Below, in pieces: positions 42,700-50,955 of a stretch of DNA of 64,000 nucleotides. This stretch comes from Streptomyces sp. V3I8. GTDB taxonomy: Bacteria; Actinomycetota; Actinomycetes; Streptomycetales; Streptomycetaceae. The DNA lies in the NCBI RefSeq assembly GCF_030817535.1, contig NZ_JAUSZL010000002.1:1612001-1676000 (forward strand), read 5' to 3'. Position 1 is the stretch's first letter. Every line of letters begins with the position of its first letter. The notes beneath the pieces are model-generated. The model did not search any database. It saw nothing but the letters and a program-made list of their open reading frames with translations, and was not told the origin of the DNA. Made by a program: the position numbers and the translations under genes.

Positions 42700-44088
42700 A
42701 TGACCACCACCGACATCACGACATCCGTCCCCTACAGGGAGGTGACGGACCGCAACGGCCGCCTGTACCGGCTCGGAGAGACCGACCGGGACATCATGGG
42801 GCGACCACGCTGGACCATGGTGCTCTTCCCCTGGATCGGCATGATGGGCATCAGCTCCTCGGAGTACGCGTTCACCTCCGCCGAGGAGACACTGCACGAC
42901 GCCCACCTCTGGAACAGTGGGCACATCTTCTGGCTGATGGGCGTCTGGATCTTCTTCCAGGCGGCCGTGGCCTTCCCGGCCGGCCAGCTGCGCGAGAGCG
43001 GACGGCTGCCCGCGCGGTACGCCATGATGCTCGGCGCACTCGGCACGCTCCTGGGCTACCTCTCGCTGGCGTTCGCGCCGCACGTGATCGTCGCCTACAT
43101 AGGTTTCGGCATGTTCAGCGGCATCGGCGCCGGACTCGTCTACGCGACCTGCGTGAACATGGTCGGCAAGTGGTACCCGGAGCGCAAGGGCGGCAAGACC
43201 GGCATGGTCAACGGCGGTTTCGCCTACGGCTCCGTGCCCTTCGTGTTCCTGTTCACCTCGTACATGGACCTGTCCAACTACAAGACGGTACTGGTCATGG
43301 TCGGCGTGATCTGCTGCGCGGTCGTCGCCTCGGCCGGCTGGTTCTTCAAGGACCCGCCGAAGAACTGGTGGCCCGGAGACGTCGACCCGCTGAAGACGTC
43401 GACCGACCCGCGGGTCGTGCGGGCACTGGCGAAGAACCCGCCGGCGGTCAAGCAGTACACACCGCGCGAGGCGGCCAGGACGCCTGTGCTGTGGATGATG
43501 TGGTTCTGCCTGCTGTGCACGGCCGGCATCAACATCTTCGGCATCGCCATGCAGGTCCCCTTCGGAAAGGAGATGGGCTTCGCGGGCGGCATCGTGGCCA
43601 CGGCCATGTCGCTCAAGGCCATCGTCAACGGCACCGGACGGGGTGTCATCGGCTGGATCTCGGACCGCTACGGCCGCCGGAACACCCTCGTCATCGTCTG
43701 CGTCGTCCTCGGCTGCTCGCAGTTCGGCGTGTTCTTCTCCGGCAACATGGGCTCGATGCCGTTCTTCCTGATCTGCTCGATGGTCTCCGGTTTCGGCGGC
43801 GGTGCGATCTTCCCCCTGTTCGCGGCCATGACGGCGGACTACTTCGGGGAGAACAACAACGCCTCCAACTACGGCATGGTCTACAGCTCCAAGCTCATCT
43901 CGGGTCTCGTCGGCTCGGGTGTGGGAGCCGTCGTGGTGAGTTCCTGGGGCTACGGAGGCGCCTTCGCGCTGGCCGGCAGCATCGGTCTCGCTTCCGCGGT
44001 GCTGGCGCTCTTCCTCCGCGCGCCCGGCCGGCCCGGTGCCAAGCGCGTCGTGCCCAACCCGCATCCGATCGGGGAGGAGATGGCCTGA
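42700..44088 (+). CDS. OFA-family MFS transporter (oxalate/formate antiporter type)
   Basis: This 462-residue membrane carrier has about 12 helices. The opening RPRWTMVLFPWIGMMGISSSEYAF and VWIFFQAAVAFPAGQLRESG are typical of the oxalate/formate antiporter family, as are GIGAGLVYATCVNMVGKWYPERKGGKTGM and GRGVIGWISDRYGRRN. It would exchange a dicarboxylate for its decarboxylation product. This fits the decarboxylase and CoA-transferase genes upstream. The ATG at 42700 sits about ten bases after GAGGGG. A GC hairpin separates it from the preceding gene. The transported acid remains to be shown. Confidence 0.88.
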   Translation: MTTTDITTSVPYREVTDRNGRLYRLGETDRDIMGRPRWTMVLFPWIGMMGISSSEYAFTSAEETLHDAHLWNSGHIFWLMGVWIFFQAAVAFPAGQLRESGRLPARYAMMLGALGTLLGYLSLAFAPHVIVAYIGFGMFSGIGAGLVYATCVNMVGKWYPERKGGKTGMVNGGFAYGSVPFVFLFTSYMDLSNYKTVLVMVGVICCAVVASAGWFFKDPPKNWWPGDVDPLKTSTDPRVVRALAKNPPAVKQYTPREAARTPVLWMMWFCLLCTAGINIFGIAMQVPFGKEMGFAGGIVATAMSLKAIVNGTGRGVIGWISDRYGRRNTLVIVCVVLGCSQFGVFFSGNMGSMPFFLICSMVSGFGGGAIFPLFAAMTADYFGENNNASNYGMVYSSKLISGLVGSGVGAVVVSSWGYGGAFALAGSIGLASAVLALFLRAPGRPGAKRVVPNPHPIGEEMA

Positions 44089-44099
44089 GCCGTACCGTC

Positions 44100-44165
44100 C
44101 ACGCCGCACTCGTCCCCGTCCCCGCACTCGTCCCAGTCCCCGTCCCCGTCCCCATCCCTGTCCCC
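44100..44165. repeat. Imperfect (GTCCCC)n tract after the antiporter gene
   Basis: About ten near-copies of GTCCCC or GTCCCA follow the antiporter stop. The unit is related to the GGGTCC repeat at 5475-5606. No coding or structural role is evident. Confidence 0.7.
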
Positions 44166-44212
44166 GGCGTCCTGGGGATCCCCGCGATCCGCTTCGAGTC
44201 CTCGAGAACGAC

Positions 44213-44247
44213 GGCGGTCCTTCCCACACGGTGTGGGAAGGACCGCC
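44213..44247. terminator. Bidirectional hairpin terminator
   Basis: The 16-bp stem GGCGGTCCTTCCCACA/TGTGGGAAGGACCGCC has a three-base loop. It lies between the convergent antiporter (plus) and TIM-barrel (minus) genes. Confidence 0.85.
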
Positions 44248-44263
44248 CGTGGTGTGTCCTGGT

Positions 44264-45439
44264 TCAGTGGCGCTTCGAGCGGAGGGCCGCCAGGTTGTCG
44301 TAACTGATCTTGGCCTCGCGCAGCGACTGCGCGGGGTCGGTGGCGCTGGGCGAGTTGTCGTCCTCGACCATCGGATTGTGGTAGTTCCGCTCCCCGACCC
44401 GTGAGAAGAACGTGGTGTAGTCGATGACGCCCGTTCCGAAGGGCACCATGTCGTAGCCCATGCCGTTGGTGGTGCTCACGACACCGTCCTTGGCGTGGAA
44501 CAGCGGGTAGCGCTTGTTGTGGCGGGCGACGAGCCCGGCCGGGTCGAAGACCTTCTCGCGGGTGGAGCCGTCGTGGGCGGTGTAGGTGTGGAACTTGTAC
44601 TGGGCGACGTGCGCCCAGAAGATGTCCATCTCCAGCCAGACCAGCTTCGGGTCGGTGACCTTGAGGAAGTACTCCAGCTTGCGGATGCCGGAGCTTCGGG
44701 TGGGCCGGCCCTGGTCGTCCAGCGGTCCCCCGTCGAGCAGGAAGCCGTAGGCCGCGTCGTGGTTGTGCGTGTACAGCTTGATGCCCTCGCGGCGGGCGAT
44801 CGCACCCAGCGCGTTCCACTTGTCGGCCGCCACGTCCCAGTCGGCCCGGTAGGAGCTGCCGGTGGGGTCGCCGCCGGTGCCCATGTGGTCCATGCCGAGG
44901 ATGTTGGCGATCTCCAGGTGCTTCTTGAAGGTGTCCAGGTCGGTGCTGCTCAGCGGCCAGGAGGGCGGTATGAAACCGTGGTTGCCCTGGGCGCGCAGTC
45001 CGTAGTCGTCGAGCCAGGAGCGGAGCAGCTTGGCGCCCGCGGCCGACTCCAGGCTGGCGCCGCCGGGCGCGTTGGCGTGCTGGTTGTAGCCGGCGAACTC
45101 CACCTGGCGGTATCCGTGGCGGGCCAGCTGCTTGAAGACCTCGCGGAAGCCGGAGGGCAGGTCCGAGGCGAGCGGGTCGCGTGCCGTGGCGTCGCGGACG
45201 GTGTAGAGGATGATGCCGCGCTTGCCCGGCGGGACGAGGACGTGGCCCCGGCCGTGGTCGTGGCCGTGACCGTGACCTCTGCCCCGGTCCTGCGCCAGGG
45301 CGGGTGAGGCGCCGAGCACCGGGGCGGCGACCGCGCCGGCGGCGACGGCCGTGCAGGTGCTGAGGAAGCTGCGGCGGTTGACGCCGAGGGTGCGACGCAG
45401 GGCGTCGCCGGTTCCGGATTCGTCGTTGAACGCGGTCAC
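44264..45439 (-). CDS. Tat-exported TIM-barrel sugar phosphate isomerase/epimerase-like protein
   Basis: This 391-residue protein has a twin-arginine signal (VNRRSFLSTCTAVAAGAVAA, with ASPALA cleavage), so it is secreted folded. A His/Gly/Arg-rich linker (GHGHGHDHGRGH) could bind metal. The xylose-isomerase-like barrel follows: ILYTVRD, RQVEFAGYNQHAN, GNHGFIPPSW, TGGDPTG, LYTHNHDAAYG and LEMDIFWAHVA, with metal-type Glu, Asp and His. The GTG at 45439 is the start that keeps the Tat motif. It lies downstream of, but 155 bp from, the ebo-type operon. Its natural substrate is probably an extracellular sugar derivative. Confidence 0.85.
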   Translation of the reverse strand: MTAFNDESGTGDALRRTLGVNRRSFLSTCTAVAAGAVAAPVLGASPALAQDRGRGHGHGHDHGRGHVLVPPGKRGIILYTVRDATARDPLASDLPSGFREVFKQLARHGYRQVEFAGYNQHANAPGGASLESAAGAKLLRSWLDDYGLRAQGNHGFIPPSWPLSSTDLDTFKKHLEIANILGMDHMGTGGDPTGSSYRADWDVAADKWNALGAIARREGIKLYTHNHDAAYGFLLDGGPLDDQGRPTRSSGIRKLEYFLKVTDPKLVWLEMDIFWAHVAQYKFHTYTAHDGSTREKVFDPAGLVARHNKRYPLFHAKDGVVSTTNGMGYDMVPFGTGVIDYTTFFSRVGERNYHNPMVEDDNSPSATDPAQSLREAKISYDNLAALRSKRH

Positions 45440-45594
45440 GGTGTCTCTCTTTCGGGTAGGTGTCCGACCGGGTGCGGTAGGTGTCCGGCCTCGGCGGGTG
45501 CCGTGTCGTGCGGGGTTGTCCACAGGCCGGGCACACTGTCGGTGCCGTGTGGTTCACTTTTCGTGATCGCCCGTCCGGCCGGTCCCGGGTGCTG

Positions 45595-47055
45595 TCACCC
45601 GAGGCCGGCCAGGTCGAGCAACAGGGATTTCACATCAGTGGCCGCGACCCGGTCACCGACGGCGCGGGGGGTGGAGCAGATGATGAGCGGACCTTCGTCG
45701 TCGCTCAGGGGGAGGCGGCCGTGGCTGCCTCGGATAGGTGAGGGATCGAGGGGCACGACCGCCATGCGGTAGCGCATGCCGAGCTTCTTGCGGGCCAGTG
45801 CGCCCGCGGCCTTGACCTTGACGTACGGGTCGAGCGGGTCCATGAAGAGTTCGACCGGGTCGTAGCCGGGTTTGCGGTGGATCTCCACGAGCTGCGCGAA
45901 GTCGGGCGCGCGGGCGTCGTCGAGCCAGTAGTAGTACGTGAACCAGGCGTCGGGTTCCGCGACGGCGACGAGTTCGCCGGAGCGCGGGTGGTCGAGATGG
46001 TGGGCCTTCTTGCCCTCGTCGTCGAGGAGTTGCTCGATGCCGGGCAGATCGGCGAGCGCCGCCCTCGTGGCCTCCAGGTCCTCGGGGCGGCGTACGTAGA
46101 CATGGGCGATCTGGTGGTCGGCGACGGCGAAGGCACGTGAGGCCATCGGGTCGAGGTACTCCATGCCGTCCTGTGTGTGCACCTCGAGGAGTCCGGCGCG
46201 GCGCAGTGCGCGGTTGATGTCGACGGGGCGGTCCGCGCGGGTGATGCCGTACTCGGACAGGGCGACGACGGTACGGCCTTCCGCGCGGGCGTCGTCGAGC
46301 AGGGGGGCCATGGCCCTGTCCAGGTCGGCGGCCGCTTTCAGGGAGCGCGGGTCGTCGGGGCCGAAGCGCTGCAGGTCGTAGTCGAGATGAGGGAGGTAGC
46401 ACAGGGCCAGGTCCGGGCGGCGGGTGGCGATGACGTGACGGGTGGCGTCGATGATCCACTGGCTGGAGACGAGGTCGGCGCCGGGTCCCCAGAAGTGGAA
46501 GAGCGGGAATGTGCCGAGTTTCTCGGTGAGTTCGTCGTGCAGGGCCGGGGGCCGGGTGTAGCAGTCGGGTTCCTTGCGGCCGTCGGCGTAGTAGACGGGA
46601 CGGGGGGTGACGGTGTAGTCGGTGTCGGCGCCCATGGCGTACCACCAGCAGATGTTGGCGACCGTGTAGCCGGGGTGGGCGCGTCGGGCGGCGTCCCAGA
46701 GCTTGTCCCCGGACACCAGGCCGTTGTGCTGGCGCCACAGGAGGACGTCACCGAGGTCGCGGAAGTACCAGCCGTTGCCGACGATGCCGTGTTCGGAAGG
46801 GTGGGTGCCGGTCAGGAAGGTGGACTGGGCGGCGCAGGTGACGGCGGGCAGGACGGTCCCGAGGTGGGCCTGTGAGCCGGACCGGGCGAGCGTCTTGAGG
46901 TGCGGCATGTGGTCGAGGAGACGGGGGGTGAGGCCGACCACGTCCAGGACGAGGAGAGGGGTGGGGGACGCGGGGCCGTCGGCGGTGGCGGGCTCGGCGG
47001 GGGCCGGGGCCGGCGCCTCGGCGGAGGTCTCGGCCGGGGTCTCGGGGGTGCTCAC
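45595..47055 (-). CDS. EboF-like alkaline phosphatase/nucleotide pyrophosphatase family protein
   Basis: This 486-residue type I phosphodiesterase/alkaline phosphatase superfamily protein has LLVLDVVGLTPRLLDHMPHLKTLA (metal Asp), the nucleophile region AVTCAAQSTFLTGTHPSEHGIVGNGWYF and the second metal cluster LPHLDYDLQRFGPDD. DARAEGRTVVALSEYG and VADHQIAHVYV follow. The nucleophilic Thr or Ser is in the TCAAQST segment. The GTG at 47055 overlaps the EboE stop (GTGA) and has AAGGAG upstream, so it is the last gene of the operon. No signal peptide is seen, so it acts in the cytoplasm. It presumably hydrolyses a phosphoester of the pathway intermediate. Confidence 0.8.
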   Translation of the reverse strand: MSTPETPAETSAEAPAPAPAEPATADGPASPTPLLVLDVVGLTPRLLDHMPHLKTLARSGSQAHLGTVLPAVTCAAQSTFLTGTHPSEHGIVGNGWYFRDLGDVLLWRQHNGLVSGDKLWDAARRAHPGYTVANICWWYAMGADTDYTVTPRPVYYADGRKEPDCYTRPPALHDELTEKLGTFPLFHFWGPGADLVSSQWIIDATRHVIATRRPDLALCYLPHLDYDLQRFGPDDPRSLKAAADLDRAMAPLLDDARAEGRTVVALSEYGITRADRPVDINRALRRAGLLEVHTQDGMEYLDPMASRAFAVADHQIAHVYVRRPEDLEATRAALADLPGIEQLLDDEGKKAHHLDHPRSGELVAVAEPDAWFTYYYWLDDARAPDFAQLVEIHRKPGYDPVELFMDPLDPYVKVKAAGALARKKLGMRYRMAVVPLDPSPIRGSHGRLPLSDDEGPLIICSTPRAVGDRVAATDVKSLLLDLAGLG

Positions 47056-48221
47056 GGCAGCTCCTTCAGGCCGAGGTCCGTCAACAGGTCCCGGGCGAGG
47101 GTGAGTTCGGCGGCGATGCCGTCGGCGAGTTGGGCCCGTGCGCGAGGGCGCAGCTCCGGGGGCAGGGCCTGCCAGGTGTAGGTCTCGACCTCGAGATGGC
47201 GGGTGAGCGGGTGCGGGCCGCCGACCAGCCGGGCCAGCGTGTCCTTGAGCACGGGCAGCGTGGAGGTGAGGGGTGGCGCGGGGGCCGCGTGCAGCGGCAC
47301 GTGGAAGTGGGCGCGCCACGGAGAGGCGTCGGGCAGGGTGTCCTCCTCGATGGCCTCGCCGAGGTCGTCGGTGCCGCGGAGTCCGGCGGCGGTGAGGGTG
47401 CGGGTCTGGTGCAGGAAGCGGGGTTCGTCGAAGGCGGCGAGGGCCTCGCGGACTTCGGGGAGGTGGGGGTGTTCGGCGTGCAGGGCGGCCGACAGCTGGG
47501 ACTTGACGACGGGAATCCCGGCGGCGGCCAGCCGGTCCAGGGCGGTGTGCGGGTCTTCGAAGGAGGTGGCGAGGTGGCAGGTGTCGACGCAGATGCCGAT
47601 GCGGTCACGGGCGATGGCGGTGAGCGGGGCGATGGCGTCGGCCGTGGTCTCGACGGTGCAGCCGGGTTCCGGTTCCAGGCCGACGCGGATGGAGCGTCCG
47701 GTCAGCTCCTCCAGTGCGTCGAGGCGTTCGGCGAGGGTGCGCAGGGCCGCGTGGGCCCGGGCGGCGCGGACGTCGTCGTACCCGGTGCGCCAGGCGAGCG
47801 GGAGCGTGGAGATGGTGCCCTCGGTGATGTCGTCGGGGAGCAGTCCGGCGAGGAGGCGGGCGAGGGCGGTGGTGTGGTCGAGCCGCTCGGGGTCGGCCCA
47901 GTCCGGCTTGTAGACGCGGTACTTGACCTCCTCGGCGCCGAAGCCCTCGTACGGGAAGCCGTTGAGGGTGACGACCTCGAGGCCCCGGCGGTCGAGTTCC
48001 GTGCGCAGGCCGCGGAGGGCGGACGGGTCGGTGACGAGGGCGCGGGCGGCGTCCTTGGCGAGCCACAGGCCGATGCCGAGCCGGTCGCGGCCGAGCCGTC
48101 TGCGTACCGGTTCGCAGTGGTCGCGGAGCTGGGCGCGGACGCCGTCCAGGGTCTCGGCGGGGTGCACGTTGGTGCAGTAGGCGAGGTGGACGGTGGAGCC
48201 GTCAGGGTGCCGGAAGCGCAT
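47052..48221 (-). CDS. eboE: EboE-type TIM-barrel protein
   Basis: This 389-residue protein matches the metabolite-traffic EboE type of xylose-isomerase-like barrel. Its N-terminus is LAYCTNVHPAETLDGVRAQL, followed by LGIGLWLAKDAARAL, TLNGFPYEGFG with VKYRVYKPDWADPERL, IRVGLEPEPGCTVE and GICVDTCHLATSFED. Metal-type residues are in E-x-EPG, D-x-CH and the C-terminal HFHVPLH. The protein precedes the EboF-like gene with a four-base overlap and follows eboB by three bases. The reaction is unknown. Barrel fold and residues suggest isomerisation or ring chemistry on a cyclitol- or sugar-like intermediate. Confidence 0.85.
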   Translation of the reverse strand: MRFRHPDGSTVHLAYCTNVHPAETLDGVRAQLRDHCEPVRRRLGRDRLGIGLWLAKDAARALVTDPSALRGLRTELDRRGLEVVTLNGFPYEGFGAEEVKYRVYKPDWADPERLDHTTALARLLAGLLPDDITEGTISTLPLAWRTGYDDVRAARAHAALRTLAERLDALEELTGRSIRVGLEPEPGCTVETTADAIAPLTAIARDRIGICVDTCHLATSFEDPHTALDRLAAAGIPVVKSQLSAALHAEHPHLPEVREALAAFDEPRFLHQTRTLTAAGLRGTDDLGEAIEEDTLPDASPWRAHFHVPLHAAPAPPLTSTLPVLKDTLARLVGGPHPLTRHLEVETYTWQALPPELRPRARAQLADGIAAELTLARDLLTDLGLKELP

Positions 48222-48224
48222 CGG

Positions 48225-49100
48225 TCACGCCTCCGTGGTCGCGGTCGCGGTCTTCGGGACGCCGCGGAGGACGGAGTTGCCCTCGTGGGTGGCGTCCGTG
48301 CCGGCGACGTCGAGGTCGAGGCGGCCGCTGAGGCCGTAGAAGGCGACGGGGTTGCGCCACAGCACCCGGTCGACGTCGTCCTCGGTGAAACCGGCCTTCA
48401 GGAGGGCGTCGGCGACCTTGCGGGTCTTGAGCGGGTCGCTCTTGCCCCAGTCGGCCGCGGAGTTGACCAGTACCTTCTCCGGCCCGTACTCCTGCAGGAC
48501 CGCGACCATCCGTTCCTCGTCCATCTTGGTGTCCGGATAGACCGAGAAGCCGAGCCAGCAGCCGCCGTCCTTGGCCTCCTTGACCGTGGTCTCGTTGAGG
48601 TGGTCGATCAGGACGTGGTCCAGGGGCAGCGCGGACTCGCGGACCACGTCCAGGGTGCGGCGCAGGCCCGCCAGCTTGTCGCGGTGGGGTGTGTGGACCA
48701 GCGCGGGCAGCCCGTGCTCGGCGGCGAGCTGGAGCTGTGCGGCCAGGGCGGTGTCCTCGGCGGGTGTCATCGAGTCGTAGCCGATCTCGCCGACGGCCAC
48801 CACGTGGTCCTTGACGAGATACCGGGGCAGTTCGTCGAGGACGGGGACGCAGCGCGGGTCGTTGGCCTCTTTGGGGTTGAGGGCGATGGTGCAGTGGTGG
48901 GCGATGCCGTACTGGGCCGCGCGGAAGGGTTCCCAGCCGAGGAGGGCGTCGAAGTAGTCGAAGAAGGAGGCGGGAGAGGTGCGGGGCTGTCCCAGCCAGA
49001 AGGCGGGTTCGACGACGGCGCGGACGCCGGCCGCGTGCATGGCCTCGTAGTCGTCGGTGGTCCGTGACGTCATGTGGATGTGGGGGTCGAAGATGCGCAT
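48225..49100 (-). CDS. eboB: EboB-type TatD-family metal hydrolase
   Basis: This 291-residue TatD-superfamily metal-dependent hydrolase opens with the HxH metal motif (FDPHIHMTSRTTDDYEAM). It has EPAFWLGQPRT, GEIGYDSMTPAED (bridging Glu), LVHTPHRDKLAG and LIDHLNETTVKEA, with a late Asp in NSAADWGKSDPL. It is complete and belongs to the EboB subfamily. The stop of eboA overlaps its start (ATGA). TatD proteins are often nucleases or amidohydrolases. The actual ebo substrate is not known. Confidence 0.85.
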   Translation of the reverse strand: MRIFDPHIHMTSRTTDDYEAMHAAGVRAVVEPAFWLGQPRTSPASFFDYFDALLGWEPFRAAQYGIAHHCTIALNPKEANDPRCVPVLDELPRYLVKDHVVAVGEIGYDSMTPAEDTALAAQLQLAAEHGLPALVHTPHRDKLAGLRRTLDVVRESALPLDHVLIDHLNETTVKEAKDGGCWLGFSVYPDTKMDEERMVAVLQEYGPEKVLVNSAADWGKSDPLKTRKVADALLKAGFTEDDVDRVLWRNPVAFYGLSGRLDLDVAGTDATHEGNSVLRGVPKTATATTEA

Positions 49101-49870
49101 CAGGACTCCTTGCCGTCGGGGCCGTGCGTGCCGTCCGTTCCGCTTGTTCCGCCCGTGCTGCCAGGGGCGGTCGGATCGTCCGGCGCGTCGGCTCCGGTGG
49201 GGGTGGCCGGGTGGCCGGTGAGGGCCAGGACGCGGTACAGGTCACGGGGGACGGGGCGGTCGGCGGCCCGGCGCTCGTCGGCGTAGCCGCCGAGCATGCG
49301 GGCCAGTTCGGTGTCGGCGCGGGCACGGCGCGGCAGGTCGGCCACGGAGTCCACGGGGACGCCGGTGAACAGACACTTCAGGACGGCGTGCCGCCAGTTG
49401 TGGGCGTCCAGGTGCCGGGCGGCGTAGGGCCCGACGGCGGCGGCCACCAGCCGGGTGTCGTTGGTGCGCAGGGCGTCCTCGACGACCGGCAGGGCCTCCG
49501 GGCCGTCCACGAGGTGGGGCAGTGCCCCCAGGACGGCGCGGCGTTCGTCGGCCGTGCCGTGGCGGTAGACGCGGGCGAGGGTCGGGGCGTCGGCCCGGGC
49601 CGCGTGCAGGAGCAGGACGCGGGCCGCCTCCGCGTGCTCGGGTCCGCAGCGGCGACCCGCCTCGGCGATCCGCAGCTCCCACACGGGGAGGGGGCCGTGG
49701 GTGCCGGGGTGGGCGGCCGCCTCGTCGAGGGCCTGGTCCAGCCAGGCCCGGGCGGCACCGCCGAGAGCGGAGTTCAGACGGGTGTGAAGGGTGGTGAGGA
49801 CGGGCGGGGTCTCCATCGCGGAGGCGGGAGCTGTGCGGGCGGTGCCGGGGGCGTCGTGGAGGTCGTTCAC
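49100..49870 (-). CDS. eboA: EboA domain protein
   Basis: This 256-residue, mostly helical protein contains the EboA landmark DAHNWRHAVLKCLFTGVPVDSV and helical repeats (ARVLLLHAARADA, RRAVLGALPHLVDGPEALPVVED). No known enzyme fold or active site is visible. The C-terminus is a Gly/Thr/Asp-rich tail (GSTGGTSGTDGTHG) of low complexity. It overlaps both neighbours by four bases. EboA is a defining component of ebo operons and its biochemical role is undescribed to my knowledge. A scaffold role is one possibility. Confidence 0.85.
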   Translation of the reverse strand: MNDLHDAPGTARTAPASAMETPPVLTTLHTRLNSALGGAARAWLDQALDEAAAHPGTHGPLPVWELRIAEAGRRCGPEHAEAARVLLLHAARADAPTLARVYRHGTADERRAVLGALPHLVDGPEALPVVEDALRTNDTRLVAAAVGPYAARHLDAHNWRHAVLKCLFTGVPVDSVADLPRRARADTELARMLGGYADERRAADRPVPRDLYRVLALTGHPATPTGADAPDDPTAPGSTGGTSGTDGTHGPDGKES

Positions 49871-50955
49871 GGGGTTCTCCCTTCGGAGGCGGCGGGGTCC
49901 TCACCGGGGACGGCCGGTCGGGGGGTGTCCTGGGGGACGGTGGCGGAGGCGGCGTGCCGGAGGAACGGGAGGGACTCCTGGGCGAAGTGCGGACCGGCGT
50001 GGGAGTGGCGAGGCAGTTCGACGGAGACCAGACCCCGGTAGCCGGTGGTGGCGAGGGCTTCGAGTACGGGCGGGAAGTCGATCTCCCCGTCGCCGAAGGG
50101 CAGGTGTTCATGGACACCGCGGCGCATGTCCTCGATCTGGACGTGCCGCAGCCAGGGCGCGGCCTCGCGTACGCAGTCGGCGGGTGAGCGCGGTTCGAGG
50201 CACTGGCAGTGGCCGATGTCGAGGGTGAGCCCGAGGGCGTCCGGGCTGCCGAGGGTGGTGCGCAGGCGGTGGAAGTCGTCGAGGGTGGCGAGGAGGTGAC
50301 CGGGCTCGGGTTCGACGGCGAGGGGGATGCCGGCGGCGGTGGCCGCGTCGAGGACGGGGGTGAGGGCTTCGGCCAGACGTTTCCAGGCGGCGTCCCGAGC
50401 CACCGTCCCGTCCGGATCCCCGCCCGGGCCCTCGCCCGCGCCCGGATCCCCGCCCGGGCCCTCGCCCGCGCCCGGGTCACCGCCCGGGTCACCGCCCGGG
50501 TCCTCCGCGCCGGGCGCGCCGACCACCTCGGCCGTCTCCTTCGGGAGGATGCCGCTGAAGCAGTGCACCGCGTGGGCGCCGAGTTCCTCCGCGATCCGGA
50601 CGGCGCGGACGAGGAGGTCGACGCGCCGGGCCCGTCGGTCCGGGTCCGGGTCGAGGAGGGACGGGCCGTGCTTGCGCCTCGGGTCGAGTATGTAGCGGGC
50701 GCCGGTCTCTAGGGTGACGCCCAGGCCGAGTTCGTCCAGTCTGCGGGCGATCCGGCTCGTGCGGGCCGCGAGATCGGGGGCGAACGGGTCGAGGTGCATG
50801 TGGTCGAGGGTCAGCCCCACGCCGTCGTAGCCGAGGTCGGCGAGGAGGGAGAGGGCGTCGTCCAGGCGCAGATCGGTCAGACCGTTGGTGCCGTAGGAGA
50901 AGCGGAGGGGGTGGGGGGCAGGTCGGGCGGCGTGCGGGCTCGGCTGGGGGTTCAT
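49867..50955 (-). CDS. TIM-barrel sugar phosphate isomerase/epimerase in the ebo operon
   Basis: This 362-residue xylose-isomerase-like barrel shows RFSYGTNGLTDLRLDDALSLLADLGYDGVGL, TLETGARYILDPRRKH, HAVHCFSG, LAVEPEPGHLL, LTLDIGHCQCLE and SVELPRHSHAG. These give a metal site of Glu, Asp, His and Glu. A striking in-frame Gly/Asp/Pro/Glu repeat (GGDPGAGEGP units, bases about 50410-50520) is inserted in one loop and is probably slippage-prone. It is the second barrel of the operon besides EboE. It overlaps the UbiA and EboA genes by four bases each. Confidence 0.82.
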   Translation of the reverse strand: MNPQPSPHAARPAPHPLRFSYGTNGLTDLRLDDALSLLADLGYDGVGLTLDHMHLDPFAPDLAARTSRIARRLDELGLGVTLETGARYILDPRRKHGPSLLDPDPDRRARRVDLLVRAVRIAEELGAHAVHCFSGILPKETAEVVGAPGAEDPGGDPGGDPGAGEGPGGDPGAGEGPGGDPDGTVARDAAWKRLAEALTPVLDAATAAGIPLAVEPEPGHLLATLDDFHRLRTTLGSPDALGLTLDIGHCQCLEPRSPADCVREAAPWLRHVQIEDMRRGVHEHLPFGDGEIDFPPVLEALATTGYRGLVSVELPRHSHAGPHFAQESLPFLRHAASATVPQDTPRPAVPGEDPAASEGRTP

